Of a stretch of 64,000 nucleotides of DNA, positions 25,242-34,943 are shown one piece after another. This stretch comes from Roseateles sp. YR242 (GTDB taxonomy: Bacteria > Pseudomonadota > Gammaproteobacteria > Burkholderiales > Burkholderiaceae_C), in NCBI RefSeq assembly GCF_900109745.1, contig NZ_FOAV01000005.1, positions 310,001 to 374,000 of the forward strand, given 5' to 3'. The notes beneath the pieces were generated by a model. The model made no database searches. It was not told where the DNA came from and saw only the letters and a list, made by a program, of their open reading frames with translations. Numbering within the stretch: the first letter of the stretch is position 1; the number at the start of each line of letters is the position of its first letter. The position numbers were made by a program, and so were the translations under genes.

Positions 25242-28200
25242 GCCAGCTTCCCCAGGTCGATGATCTGGGCATTCGTGTCGGTGAAGATCGACAGCAGGTT
25301 CTGAGCGATCTGGATGCCGCTGGCGGTGCCGCCGTTGATGCCCGTAGAGATCAATGTCGCAGACAGGCGCTTGATGTGCGCTGCGTCGATCACCGCGGCA
25401 TCCATGTAGGTGGCAACGACCGCTTCGGTGAGCCGCCCAGCGATCAGCGAAGGGCCTGGGCTGTAGGCCCCTGGGCCTGTCGCAGTCGCGCCAACCGCCT
25501 CAAGTTGCGGCGCAGCCAGCCAGAACCAGGAATCGGTGAGCCCTTGGCCACTGAGCGTGTTGTGCTTCCGAACATAGGGCCGCATGTACACGGCATTGGA
25601 CGGCGCCGACGCCAAGACGAAGGGACGCTTGTACGCGTTGATGTCGTCGGCGTTGGTGATCGCCGGCCAAGCCGGCAACGTGGCGCCCGAGTAGGCTTCG
25701 GAGATGAAGCTGCCATCCACTGCGAAGAACTGGATTCCAACCCCGCCGCAGCAGCGGTGCGCCTGGAAATAGACCGACATGCAATAGCGCTGGCCGGCCA
25801 GAACAGGGACGGAGTGGGCCAGGTCCCACGCCCCCAGCGGGTAGATGTCCGCACCCACGCCGTTGTCCCCCGTGCCATTGTTGGTGGCCTGGTGAATCGT
25901 CAGGTTGCGGGTTCCGGTGCCGTGCAGCGTGTAGGTGTCAGGCCAGAAGTTTGAGGCGTACTGCAGGCCCACATCAATGCTGCCGGCCACAGTGTTTCCG
26001 TAGGCCATCGTCACTGACGAGGTTTGGTCCGAGTTGGGGATCAGGTTCGCGCTGCTGGCATTGCTGCTGTTGAGCCAGCCATTGGAGGGGTTGACCAGCG
26101 ATGAGTCGAGATTCACCACCCCAGACTGGAAGGCGATCGACCCGTTCGGGTTCCGCATCGTCACCTGGCCGTCGAAGGTGCTGGTGCCACGGATGTGCAC
26201 GTTGCTGAACTCGGCGGAGCCGTCAGCACCGATGTTCCAGCCGCTGTTGTTGGCGACGTAGTTCGTGCTTCGGAGGTATCGGCCCACCGCCAGGGCGCCG
26301 GCCAGGATCTTGTCGGCCGACAGCGAGCTGATCTGCGCGTTGTCTACGTACAGAGCCGCCATGTACCCCTCTGTCGCGAGAAGGTACTGGGTGACCGTGT
26401 AGCCGACCGCCAGCGCGCCGAAGCGGGCCGGGTCTGTGATCGTGCCGGTGACCTTATCCGAGCCCAGGTTCACTGCATCGGCCGCGAGCGCCGCAGCAGT
26501 GACCGCGAGTGGCGCCAAGTCCTGGCCGCCGATCTTTCCGGTGGTGACGGCAATGCCGTTGTCCCCGCCGGCCGGCACCAGCGATTCCACGTCGTCGTTC
26601 GTGACCCAGGTCAGCCACAGGCGCAGGGTTGTGCCCAGCGGCGCCGGGTAGCTCGTGATTGGGCCGGTGAACTCGTGCAGCGGCGAGGCATCAGCGAACA
26701 CCGGCAGTGGGTCGCCGGCCGCCATAACCTTCCCGTAGACCTTCGTCTTCTTGTGGCCATGGCCGGCGGTATAGGTGGGCGTATCGTGCGTGATGATCAG
26801 CTTCGAGAAGCCCGCCGCCACCTCCACGTTCTGCGGCGTCGGGGGCGGCGTCGGGTCCTCCGCAATGATGTCGCTGAAGGCTTCCGTCAGGGTCCGCGAC
26901 AACTGGGCCACACCCTCCGCCAGTACGCCCGCCGTGGTGATGGCGCGGCATGCGAAGGTCCAGGCACCAGCGGGCGGGCGCGTGGTCTCCACGGCACCGG
27001 TGTAGATGTCCGAGGCGGCGCCCAGCGGCGTCATGTCAGCCCAGTCATCCACCGACACTGGCGTGAGGCCGGCGCGGTACCGGATCTGCACGCCGGCATA
27101 GGCCGGTGGCTTGCTCTCGCTGTAGCCGAAGCGGAAGCGGCGGATGCCGGCGACCAAATCGTCCAACGCGAACTGGTCCACGTTCCACGGTGGCGCGTCC
27201 AGGGCGTCGGTCAGGAACAGCACGGACGCGGAGGCGCCCGCCCTGCCCTTCGAATCGAACGGCACCACCTTGATCAGCCAGGAGCCGTTCGTGTCGATCC
27301 GGAAGCTGGTCCGGTTGCCCACGGCAGCACCGTCCTGCAGGCGCTGCTCCTGCCCGTCGATGGTGCCCCAGACCTGGCAGTGTTCCACCTCGCCGCTGCA
27401 GTCCCAGGCCACATTGAGCTGCACCCACTCGGTGTTGCCCTGGGTGTTGGTCTGGGAGGTCACGCGGATGTTGGACACCACCGGCGGGTCCAACTGCGGG
27501 TTGGCCGGTTGGACAGGCGCAGGCTGGTATGCGCCGGTGAGCACATAGGTCCAGAACTCGTCACTCTCCGGCACCACGCGGACCGTGGCGCCCTTGAGGT
27601 CCGGCTCTGGCTCGATCTGCACCACCCGCACCCGATAGCCAGGCGTGGCCTTCACGTCGTAGCACCACAGGGTGTCATGGGCGGGGTTGCCGCTGGTGTC
27701 TCCAGGGAACGCCACACCATCGGGCCAGGAGCCCGTGAGCGTCAGAACATCGGATGTGCCGGTGAAGGCCTGCACGCCGAAGACGCGGTAATCCACCTCG
27801 CCAGGCACGCGCAGGCCGACGAAGCGGCTTGGCAGCGCGGGCACCGGTTGGTCCAGCTCCAGCGAGATCACCCCACCAACCAGCGACGCGCTGACCAGGC
27901 GGCCACCGTGGGCCCACTGCGTCATGTCGTGGCTGAGGCTCAGCATGGACATGCGGCGGTAGTCCAGGTGCTCGATGTCAGCGCCGAAGCTGATGTCCTT
28001 GAACTGGTACAGGCTCTGGCCGAGGTGGTACCGCGCCAGGACGGCGGCATGCGCTTCGGTGGTGACACCGACACCGGTGATCCGGGCCGGGTTCAGCATC
28101 GTGGTGACGCCCGGCGCCGTGACACGCAGGGTGACGGTCTCGAAGTCCTTGTCCCGGTCCTGGTACTGGTATTCGATGCCGTCGGCCGCGTTGGTCAGCG

Positions 28201-29848
28201 TGTAGCTCACCTGGAAGCTGCCGCGCGTCATGTTGGCCATGTTGACCACGCCGCCAAGCGGTTGGCCGTTGGCCGCCCACATCACGGTGGGGGACGACCC
28301 GTTGAGCCACATGAACTGCCCCATGCCGGCAAGCGCGATCTCTTCCAGCAGGTCGTTCAGGCTGATCGCTTCGGTGATCCAACGGTCATAGGTGTAGCCG
28401 TTGGCCGCGCAATGCAGCATGAAGCCCTTCAGGCCATCCAAGCCGATCTGGTCATCCGACATGCCCATGCCGAACTGCAGGTTCCCTGCCGCATCTCGGA
28501 CGCCGCGCAGCACCAGCAGGATCAGCGCCCCTGGGTTGCTGATGCCCTCGGCCCGGGTCGTCGCGTTGATCCAGGCCGTTCCGTTCCACACCGGGAGTGG
28601 CCGGGGATGGAACGTGGCACGGACGGTATCCAGCGTGCCGTTGAGTTGGCCTGTGGCCTTGATCTTGATGCCGATGCGACCCCAGTCCGAATAATCAGTG
28701 GAGTCCGGCTGGATGCTGCGCAGGTAGGTCCATTGGGCAGTCCGGGTGGTGTTGCTGTCGTTGATGCCGTTTACGCGGCGCATGCGCACCTCGTACTGGC
28801 CAGGGTCCACCACCTGGGTCAGGGTGGTGCGTCGCAGCTCGGTGGACTTGTTCGAATAGGAGTAGTTGCCGGGCGTGCCGCTGGTGCCACGACCAAACGG
28901 CAGCCAGGAAGACGTGCCGACAGCACGGTACTGAGCTTCCACGATCAGGAACGCGAGCGAGAGGCCCTCGCCCGACTTGTAGAGGCTGTATTCCAGATCG
29001 ATCTGGAGCTGCAGCGAGTCAACGCTGCTGGTGCGGGTAACCCACTCCTGGGTGTCCTCCAGCAGCGCGCCTTCGATCGTGTCGGCGTTGCTGTACAGCG
29101 GAACAGGCACGCTCGGCATGCCACTGAAGCCGTTCGTGTAGACCGTCACGTCGCTGTAGTTGGACAGCGGCGTGTCGCCCACCGATAGATCCGAATAGCT
29201 CGCGACGTTGATCCCGCCCAGCAGCGTGCTGGCCAGGTATTGGTCATCGCTCTGGAACCACGTGTATTGGTTGCTGGCCAGGTCCGGCGTCACACGCATC
29301 TCGCCCAGCAGCACGCCGATGGGCTCGTTCTGCCGCGCCGAATTCCGCTGGTCGGAGAGGCTGTACACCTCCTTCGCCGTCCCACTGCCGGCCTTCGGAA
29401 CCTTCGGTGTCAGAACCTTGTTGATGATGGCCGCGCCAGCCACGACGAGGCCAACCGAAAGCATGGAGCCGCCGAAGGCCATCGCTCCGCCCGCAAGGGC
29501 GATACCACCGGTGAAATACACCAGCGCCGCGATAGCCACCAACTTCAGCGCGCTCTTCTGCACCGAGGCCCTGCAGGCGATGACCTGGCCGTGCTTGGGC
29601 CAGGTACGGGACCACAGCGCACGCGGCACCTCATACCCGCCGATGGAGACGGACCACGCCCCAGAGCCGATGCCATCCAAGTGGCGTTCCAGGAACGATT
29701 CCAGGCTCTCACCTGGTTGCAGATCCGCCGGGACGTTGCGCTGGCCTTCCAGCAGCACCGGATGCGGCGTGACGATGAGGCGGCCAGGGGCCGGCGGGTC
29801 CAGCAGTTCAGCCGGGGCGCCGCCCACCATTGCGGTGTTCAATTCCAT
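25238..29848 (-). CDS. Tail tip host-specificity protein (lambda gpJ-like)
   Basis: 1536 residues, the size of large J proteins. An N-terminal domain with a hydrophobic stretch (KLVAIAALVYFTGGIALAGGAMAFGGSMLSVGLVVAGAAI) is typical of J/TipJ from Burkholderiales phages. The middle has phage tail tube-like and fibronectin-III-like segments (about residues 850-1080); the C-terminal about 300 residues hold a central fibre-like section and probable receptor-binding domain. It determines adsorption to the host. Directly followed by small tip-associated genes. Confidence 0.9.
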   Translation of the reverse strand: MELNTAMVGGAPAELLDPPAPGRLIVTPHPVLLEGQRNVPADLQPGESLESFLERHLDGIGSGAWSVSIGGYEVPRALWSRTWPKHGQVIACRASVQKSALKLVAIAALVYFTGGIALAGGAMAFGGSMLSVGLVVAGAAIINKVLTPKVPKAGSGTAKEVYSLSDQRNSARQNEPIGVLLGEMRVTPDLASNQYTWFQSDDQYLASTLLGGINVASYSDLSVGDTPLSNYSDVTVYTNGFSGMPSVPVPLYSNADTIEGALLEDTQEWVTRTSSVDSLQLQIDLEYSLYKSGEGLSLAFLIVEAQYRAVGTSSWLPFGRGTSGTPGNYSYSNKSTELRRTTLTQVVDPGQYEVRMRRVNGINDSNTTRTAQWTYLRSIQPDSTDYSDWGRIGIKIKATGQLNGTLDTVRATFHPRPLPVWNGTAWINATTRAEGISNPGALILLVLRGVRDAAGNLQFGMGMSDDQIGLDGLKGFMLHCAANGYTYDRWITEAISLNDLLEEIALAGMGQFMWLNGSSPTVMWAANGQPLGGVVNMANMTRGSFQVSYTLTNAADGIEYQYQDRDKDFETVTLRVTAPGVTTMLNPARITGVGVTTEAHAAVLARYHLGQSLYQFKDISFGADIEHLDYRRMSMLSLSHDMTQWAHGGRLVSASLVGGVISLELDQPVPALPSRFVGLRVPGEVDYRVFGVQAFTGTSDVLTLTGSWPDGVAFPGDTSGNPAHDTLWCYDVKATPGYRVRVVQIEPEPDLKGATVRVVPESDEFWTYVLTGAYQPAPVQPANPQLDPPVVSNIRVTSQTNTQGNTEWVQLNVAWDCSGEVEHCQVWGTIDGQEQRLQDGAAVGNRTSFRIDTNGSWLIKVVPFDSKGRAGASASVLFLTDALDAPPWNVDQFALDDLVAGIRRFRFGYSESKPPAYAGVQIRYRAGLTPVSVDDWADMTPLGAASDIYTGAVETTRPPAGAWTFACRAITTAGVLAEGVAQLSRTLTEAFSDIIAEDPTPPPTPQNVEVAAGFSKLIITHDTPTYTAGHGHKKTKVYGKVMAAGDPLPVFADASPLHEFTGPITSYPAPLGTTLRLWLTWVTNDDVESLVPAGGDNGIAVTTGKIGGQDLAPLAVTAAALAADAVNLGSDKVTGTITDPARFGALAVGYTVTQYLLATEGYMAALYVDNAQISSLSADKILAGALAVGRYLRSTNYVANNSGWNIGADGSAEFSNVHIRGTSTFDGQVTMRNPNGSIAFQSGVVNLDSSLVNPSNGWLNSSNASSANLIPNSDQTSSVTMAYGNTVAGSIDVGLQYASNFWPDTYTLHGTGTRNLTIHQATNNGTGDNGVGADIYPLGAWDLAHSVPVLAGQRYCMSVYFQAHRCCGGVGIQFFAVDGSFISEAYSGATLPAWPAITNADDINAYKRPFVLASAPSNAVYMRPYVRKHNTLSGQGLTDSWFWLAAPQLEAVGATATGPGAYSPGPSLIAGRLTEAVVATYMDAAVIDAAHIKRLSATLISTGINGGTASGIQIAQNLLSIFTDTNAQIIDLGKLA

Positions 29849-30240
29849 CTGTAGAACCCTTCAACACGAAGGCCGTAGGCCGGCAGCTCGTGAAGGCGAT
29901 GCATGCGACTGGCGCCGATGACGTGGGAGGTGTGAAGCACCCACGGTTCGTATGCCAAGAAAAAGTAGGTGCCGATGTGCCCCGGGGTGCTCTGGCCGGA
30001 ATCCAGCATCAACACGGCGTCGCCGTCCTGCGGCGCATCCACCCGGCGACCAAGGGCCGCGGTGTGGGCGACCAACTGGGCGGCCTGGTCAGCCTGCCGG
30101 CGTGGGCGTGGCCGGGTGCCGGCGAGCTCAGCGGCTCTGCCGAACAGCTCCCGCTGGACCAGTACAAACAGGTCCGCGCAGTCCATCGAGCGCGCGCAGT
30201 AAGGCAGACCGCAGAAGCGGTCGAGATCCTGGGCCCGCAC
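29839..30240 (-). CDS. Tail tip NlpC/P60-family peptidase (gpK-like), GTG start
   Basis: 133 residues from GTG 30240, two bases after the stop of the L-like gene; an ATG-initiated form would have to start far upstream in another gene. The catalytic pattern is visible: SMDCADLF (nucleophile Cys) and TPGHIGTYF (His). Such proteins cut peptidoglycan cross-bridges during DNA entry. The JAMM domain of lambda gpK is absent. Confidence 0.8.
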   Translation of the reverse strand: MRAQDLDRFCGLPYCARSMDCADLFVLVQRELFGRAAELAGTRPRPRRQADQAAQLVAHTAALGRRVDAPQDGDAVLMLDSGQSTPGHIGTYFFLAYEPWVLHTSHVIGASRMHRLHELPAYGLRVEGFYRWN

Positions 30241-30242
30241 GA

Positions 30243-30701
30243 TCAGAAGATCCCGGGCAGCGTGTGCTGGTTGGCGATCTGCTTGACGGCCGCCTGGCGC
30301 ATGATCTCGTCCCACCCGGCCGTGGCCGTGGCGGCGGACGGCGTGCACACCACGCTGGAGATCGGCATCTTGAACACCTTCTCCTGCACGTCCGGCTCGC
30401 TGCGGTCGATGATGATCAGCCGGGCCATGGTGATAGACCCGGGCGTGATGCGCTCCAGCTCATCGGTGATGCTGGTGCCGGCGTTGCCCATCGTCAGCTG
30501 CATACGCGGGGCGCTGCCGCTCACGTCCTCCGGCAGGGTGAAGCCAAAGTTGACGCCGACGTACGTCACGCCCTGGCTGGCCACGTCTTCCGAGTTGTTG
30601 GCAATCCGCATCGGCTCCGAGAAGCCAGGGTTCGTGATCTCCAGCAGTTCGATTGAGCCGCCAGGGTTGGTGACGCGCTGATTGTTCTCTCGGAGGCTCA
30701 T
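30243..30701 (-). CDS. DUF1833 minor tail protein (gpL-like)
   Basis: 152 residues from ATG 30701 (MSLRENNQRV). The sequence NPGFSEPMRIANNSEDVASQGVTYVGVNFGFTLPED is characteristic of DUF1833. It is part of the tail tip between the M-like and K-like proteins. Confidence 0.85.
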   Translation of the reverse strand: MSLRENNQRVTNPGGSIELLEITNPGFSEPMRIANNSEDVASQGVTYVGVNFGFTLPEDVSGSAPRMQLTMGNAGTSITDELERITPGSITMARLIIIDRSEPDVQEKVFKMPISSVVCTPSAATATAGWDEIMRQAAVKQIANQHTLPGIF

Positions 30702-31054
30702 CGCAGGAACTCCAGAACAGCGGTGCGGCTGGCCACCTCGAAGCGCCCAGCCAGAGGCGTCAGGGCGCCCAGCTTCCCGCCCTCGAATCGAACCGACCGG
30801 GTCACCTGGTAGCGCGAGTCGAACCAGTCGAACCAACCGATGCGGCCGATGGTGTTGAAGTACCAGTCATCGAAGGCCACGGTGTCGGCCCGGCTCTTGA
30901 AGAGCAGGCCGACCGTGACCTTCATCACCACCCTGGTGTTGCCGAGCCTGGTCTTGTCCAGGCCGCGTTCCATCTGGGTGGAGATGACTTCGGGGTCAAA
31001 GTCCTCGCTGGTGTTGGCCAGCGTGACACCGACATAGGAAGGGAGTGCGGCCAT
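30698..31054 (-). CDS. Minor tail protein (gpM-like position)
   Basis: 118 residues (MAALPSYVGVTLANTSEDFDPEVISTQMERGLDKTR...) with FDDWYFNTIGRIGWFDWFDSR. No named domain recognised, but the place between tape measure and DUF1833 protein equals lambda gpM. Overlaps the next gene by 4 bp. Confidence 0.75.
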   Translation of the reverse strand: MAALPSYVGVTLANTSEDFDPEVISTQMERGLDKTRLGNTRVVMKVTVGLLFKSRADTVAFDDWYFNTIGRIGWFDWFDSRYQVTRSVRFEGGKLGALTPLAGRFEVASRTAVLEFLR

Positions 31055-31055
31055 A

Positions 31056-34000
31056 TCAGTTGGTCTTTAGGCCGAAGCGGCCCTGGGTTGCGCGAGCCGT
31101 GATGCCGCCCGACGCCATGTCGTTGGCCACCTCCTTCAGGAGGATCTTCACGAGCGTAGAGCCGTCCGGCTGCTGCTGGGTGGTGGCTTCGGCGTTCGCA
31201 GCTTTGCCGGTCTGGTTGTAGACCTCGACCTTCACGTCACCGCCGGACCCGCTGGATGACGCAGCGCCCATGGCGCGCATCTGAGCCGCCGTCAGAACGC
31301 TTTCACCCTTCTGAAGGATGGCCGGGTATTCGTCCGAGGCCAGCATGCCGCTATGGAACTTCGGGGCCCCTGCCCAGGTGGATGCCGGCAGCGAGCGGGT
31401 GCGGGCCGGAGAGTCTGTGCCGACCACGCCACCGCCGTGGAAGAAGCTTCCGGCCATCGAGAGCACCCCCCCGCTGCCGCCGGTACCGCCAAAGATGCCC
31501 GTGATCTGCTTCTGGATCATGATCCGCACGAGATCACTGATGATCGAGTTCGCGAGAGACTTGAAGTCCAGCTTGCCGGTCATCACGAAATTCACCAACG
31601 CGTCCTCCATCGAGGAGAAGGCGTTTTCGTAGAACTTCTGGGCCTGGGCGGCGGTGTTGTTGGCGTTCGCCGCATAGTTGGTCATGGCCTCGCCGGCGCC
31701 CACAGACCAGTCGCTTTCCTTCGCCAGGCGGGCGTCGTAGTACTTGTCCCACTCGCCGAGCGCCTTCTCGCGAAACTCCTTGATCAGCGCCAGCTGGTCG
31801 TCGTACTGCTTTTGCGCGTTCGAATCGAACCGACCCTGCATCTGCGACAGGCTCTTGTTGTTCTCCAGTTGGCGAATCTGGTCGTCGTAGCGGTCGCTGA
31901 TCTGGTTGCGGCCCTGCTCGCGCTGGCGTGCCTTGTCACCGGCCCCCATCAGCTGCAGCTCGCGGTCCTGCGAGCGCGTCAGTGTGTCGAGGTAGTCCTG
32001 AGCGGACTGTCGCGCCTCGGCGTAGGCTTTCTTTGCCGCAGCGGCGGCGGAGTTCTGCTGGATCCCCAGGTTGACCGTGGATGCGGCGGCCTTGTTGTTG
32101 ATCTCGTTGATCTGCGCGAGGTTGTCCTTGATCTTGCCCTGCAGGCTCAAGCGGTCGGCGGTGGTCAGGTTGTCCCGCTTCATCGACTGCTGAAGTTGCC
32201 CGTTCTCGTCGCCCAGCGCCTTCACTTGGGCCTGGCGGTAGAGGTCGATGAATGCCCGCTTGGCGTCGTAGTACTGCTGATCACTGATCAGGCCCGCCTG
32301 GCGGGTGGTCTCCAAGACCGATTCGGCATCCTGGTAGGAGGCCGTCAGCGCCGACAGGCTGCGCTGGATGTCCGAGACGGCCGAAGCCGAGCGCGCCGCC
32401 TGCGCGCCGGGGTCGTATTCGTCGTTGATGTTCTTGAGCAGCGCCTTGCGTTCGTTAGGCGTGGCGTTGGCCTTATCAGCGAGCTTGTTGGCATCATCAA
32501 TCGCTCGCGCCCACTTCACTTGCCGACTGAGCGACGCCTCCAGGCGCAGGTTCAGGGTGTCTTTGACGCGCTGGGTTTCGACGCTCTCGGCCTGTTGCTT
32601 TGCCGTCTCTTCGCTGACCTGCTTAACCCTCTGCAGGGCCGCCAACTCGGACTCGATAGCCTCGCGGCGTGCTGCAGTGGCGGCGGGATTGTTGGACCTA
32701 CGGCTGTCCAGCGCCTTCAGGCGAGCTTCTGCATCCGCGATCAGGTCGTCCGTGGTGTCAGCGCGCCCCACCCCTTTCGCCGCGTCCCAGAAGTTGCCGG
32801 CGGCAGTCTTGGCTGAGTTCCACGCGCGCTCCAGGTACCCCACGTTCTTGGCTGTCGCGTCCAACCGCTCGCTGAGCTTCCCCATGACGAACACAAGGGC
32901 CTCGTCGCCCTTCTGCTGTTCCTCCGCGCGACGGATGTACTTCAGCTGGTCAGCGTCAAGGAAGTTGTAGCTCTTGTTCATCTGCGCCGCGAAGCGCGAC
33001 ACGCTTTCAGCGGAGCCGGCGAAGGTCTTCACCACTTCCTCGTTCGAGGCGCCGGTGACCTTGGCGTAGAGCTGGGCCGCCTGGGCGGATGCCTTCAGCG
33101 CGTCCCCGTTCAGTTGGCCGGTGCTCACCAGGCCCTGCAGGATCTCGCGGCTGCTCCCCAGGCTCACGTTCGCCGCGTTGGCCACGCTCTTGGCCATCGC
33201 GTTGAACTGCCCTTCGGTCACGCCTGCGGCGTTGCCCGTCAGGATGATTGACTTGCGGAAGTCCTCGCTTTGCTGGGCGCCCTGGTAGTAGGCCATCGCC
33301 AGCGCGCCGATGCCGGCGGCGAACCCACCCAGCAGCAGGCGCGTTCCCGTGAACACCGTGCTCAGCGCGGCGGCGGTGTTCTTCAGCCCGCCGAAGGTGC
33401 CGCTCAGTTGAGACCCCTGCTGCACCAGCGCAGTCATTGGTGACCCACCGGAGTAGATCTGAACGAACAGGTCGTTCAGTTGAAAACTGAGCTGCTGCGC
33501 CTCCTGCGCGGTCAGCTTGGCGCCTTGGCCGAACTTGCGCGTCTGATCCTTCGCGCTTTCCAGCTGCTTGATGTACGGAGCCGCTTGCTCCGAAACACCC
33601 AACAGCGCCGCCCGGTAGGCCAGAGCCTCGGCCGTGGACATCTTGTAAGTCGCCGCCTGGGTCTTCAACGAATCCAGGAAACTGTCCTGCTGGCGCTGGG
33701 CGGCGAGCTTGGCCTGGCCGGCTTCCCTCTGGGCCTGGGCCTCCGCCAGTGCTGATGTTGCAGCATCGCGCTGCGCTGCGCGCTGGTTCTCCAGTTGCAG
33801 GATAAGCGGAGCCGCTTCGGCGGCCACGCCCGCCTGAGCGGCCCGGTACCGGAGCAGGTCCTCGGCGCCCTTGCCGAAGGTGGCTACCTGGTCGCGAAGT
33901 GAATCCACCAGGCGGTCGCCGGCCGACGCGGCTTTGTCCGACGACTCGGCCATACCTTCGTTCGCCACCCGGGTGCGGCCCATGGCAGCGGCCAGGGCCG

Positions 34001-34211
34001 TGGTGGCTGTGGTGGAGTCGCGCACGGCACGCTCAAGGCGATCCATGGCGGCAGCGGACGCCTGGCCGGCATCGCGCATGGCCTTGGCCAGCGCCTCGGC
34101 CATCGTGGCGGCCTTGTCGCCGTGCCCGGTGAGCTGGTCCAGGTCCTTCTGGGCCGTCTTCACCTGTGAGGTATCGACGCCTAGACCAAGGGTGGTGATT
34201 TCGTCAGCCAT
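31056..34211 (-). CDS. Tail tape-measure protein
   Basis: 1051 residues, mostly coiled coil (long Ala/Gln/Glu-rich helices), with a hydrophobic segment near residues 285-315 (LLLGGFAAGIGALAMAYYQG). The C-terminal part FKSLANSIISDLVRIMIQKQITGIF matches lambda-type tape-measure C-termini. Length sets the tail length, here roughly 150 nm by the usual 0.15 nm per residue rule. It follows the chaperone frameshift genes as expected. Confidence 0.93.
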   Translation of the reverse strand: MADEITTLGLGVDTSQVKTAQKDLDQLTGHGDKAATMAEALAKAMRDAGQASAAAMDRLERAVRDSTTATTALAAAMGRTRVANEGMAESSDKAASAGDRLVDSLRDQVATFGKGAEDLLRYRAAQAGVAAEAAPLILQLENQRAAQRDAATSALAEAQAQREAGQAKLAAQRQQDSFLDSLKTQAATYKMSTAEALAYRAALLGVSEQAAPYIKQLESAKDQTRKFGQGAKLTAQEAQQLSFQLNDLFVQIYSGGSPMTALVQQGSQLSGTFGGLKNTAAALSTVFTGTRLLLGGFAAGIGALAMAYYQGAQQSEDFRKSIILTGNAAGVTEGQFNAMAKSVANAANVSLGSSREILQGLVSTGQLNGDALKASAQAAQLYAKVTGASNEEVVKTFAGSAESVSRFAAQMNKSYNFLDADQLKYIRRAEEQQKGDEALVFVMGKLSERLDATAKNVGYLERAWNSAKTAAGNFWDAAKGVGRADTTDDLIADAEARLKALDSRRSNNPAATAARREAIESELAALQRVKQVSEETAKQQAESVETQRVKDTLNLRLEASLSRQVKWARAIDDANKLADKANATPNERKALLKNINDEYDPGAQAARSASAVSDIQRSLSALTASYQDAESVLETTRQAGLISDQQYYDAKRAFIDLYRQAQVKALGDENGQLQQSMKRDNLTTADRLSLQGKIKDNLAQINEINNKAAASTVNLGIQQNSAAAAAKKAYAEARQSAQDYLDTLTRSQDRELQLMGAGDKARQREQGRNQISDRYDDQIRQLENNKSLSQMQGRFDSNAQKQYDDQLALIKEFREKALGEWDKYYDARLAKESDWSVGAGEAMTNYAANANNTAAQAQKFYENAFSSMEDALVNFVMTGKLDFKSLANSIISDLVRIMIQKQITGIFGGTGGSGGVLSMAGSFFHGGGVVGTDSPARTRSLPASTWAGAPKFHSGMLASDEYPAILQKGESVLTAAQMRAMGAASSSGSGGDVKVEVYNQTGKAANAEATTQQQPDGSTLVKILLKEVANDMASGGITARATQGRFGLKTN

Positions 34212-34223
34212 GCGTGTCCAATG

Positions 34224-34247
34224 AGAAAAGCCCCATCACTGGGGCTT
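34224..34247 (-). terminator. Intra-operon hairpin before the tape-measure gene
   Basis: Stem AAGCCCCA / TGGGGCTT with T run TTTTC on the minus strand. It overlaps the stop region of the chaperone frameshift product. Confidence 0.7.
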
Positions 34248-34891
34248 CTTGGGTCGGTTCTCTTCCATGGCCTGCATTGCGCCGGCTTGCAGTTCGCGGA
34301 TGTCCTCGAACAGCTCCGGCCACCGCCTGCGCGGAATGCCCTTCATGCGGAAGACAGATTCGATCGACTGGGCGTTGAGGGCGTAGAGGCCGGCCGGGCC
34401 GCAAAGCCATTGGTCATCGAGGCTGGTGAAGATGTAGAAGGACTCAATGGTGCTGGGCCACAGGACGACCTGGTAGTCCGCCGCCACGTCCTCCATCTCA
34501 AGGCCGAGACCCTCCAACTCTTCAGGGGTCGGCGGCGCGAGCCACCGGCGCCGGCCGGCCTCCCTCAGTTTCCCAACCGGGCTCCGGTCTGCTCGTGCAC
34601 GTAGCTGGCGGCGATCACGCCCGGGGCGGAGTGCCACTTCTGCACCAGCTTGGCCACTGACGCTTCGTTGAATTCCTCGGTGCAGTTGTGCCAGTTCGCC
34701 ACGGCTTCCAGGATCGACTGGACATCCGAGCGGCCCACGGCCTTCTCACCGGCAATGAACTCCTTCAGCTCATCCACGTCGCGGTGCCGGAACTCCAGGT
34801 CCAACTTCAGCTCTTGGCCGCCGGGGCCGGGAATGACGATTTCCTTGCGGAAGGTCGGGTTCGGATCAAGGCTGACTTTTGGGGTGCTCAT
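34236..34891 (-). CDS. Tail assembly chaperone fusion gpGT (by -1 frameshift; DUF1799-like second half)
   Basis: The upstream frame (34891 down to the stop at 34565) encodes a 108-residue G-like protein. The downstream frame, read from 34568 to 34236, encodes a DUF1799-like T region (LREAGRRRWLAPPTPEEL ... IPRRRWPELFEDIREL) and has no ribosome site of its own. They join at slippery GGGAAAC, giving a product of about 218 residues. In lambda the same device makes gpGT, which loads tail tube subunits on the tape measure. Both frames and the site are seen; the frameshift event is inferred. Confidence 0.85.
34565..34891 (-). CDS. Tail assembly chaperone gpG-like (non-shifted product)
   Basis: 108 residues (MSTPKVSLDPNPTFRKEIVIPGPGGQELKLDLEFRHR...). 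Terminates at the TGA one codon after the slippery site, ending GARLGN. It is the major form expected from normal translation and binds tape measure in the lambda model. Confidence 0.85.
   Translation of the reverse strand: MSTPKVSLDPNPTFRKEIVIPGPGGQELKLDLEFRHRDVDELKEFIAGEKAVGRSDVQSILEAVANWHNCTEEFNEASVAKLVQKWHSAPGVIAASYVHEQTGARLGN
34568..34574 (-). promoter_or_regulatory. -1 ribosomal frameshift heptamer G GGA AAC
   Basis: Read on the minus strand the zero-frame codons are GGA and AAC, preceded by G and followed by TGA. Slip by one base re-pairs as GGG AAA, a classical X XXY YYZ site. The stop directly after gives the usual configuration. Confidence 0.88.
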
Positions 34892-34909
34892 AGGGTCTCC
34901 TATGGAATA

Positions 34910-34935
34910 AAAAGAGCCCGCGCTCAGGCGGGCTC
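34910..34935 (-). terminator. Intra-operon hairpin between tail tube and chaperone genes
   Basis: Stem GAGCCCGC / GCGGGCTC on the minus strand followed by TTTTTATT. Lies between the tail tube stop and the chaperone start. Confidence 0.8.
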
Positions 34936-34943
34936 AAGGTGGC

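Noticed and set aside
26195-29188. Plus-strand open frame of 997 codons
   Set aside because: Antisense of the J-like host-specificity gene with the same artefact composition and no ribosome site.
25238-29848. A diversity-generating retroelement acting on J
   Set aside because: No reverse transcriptase, template repeat or A-to-N pattern is visible in the window.
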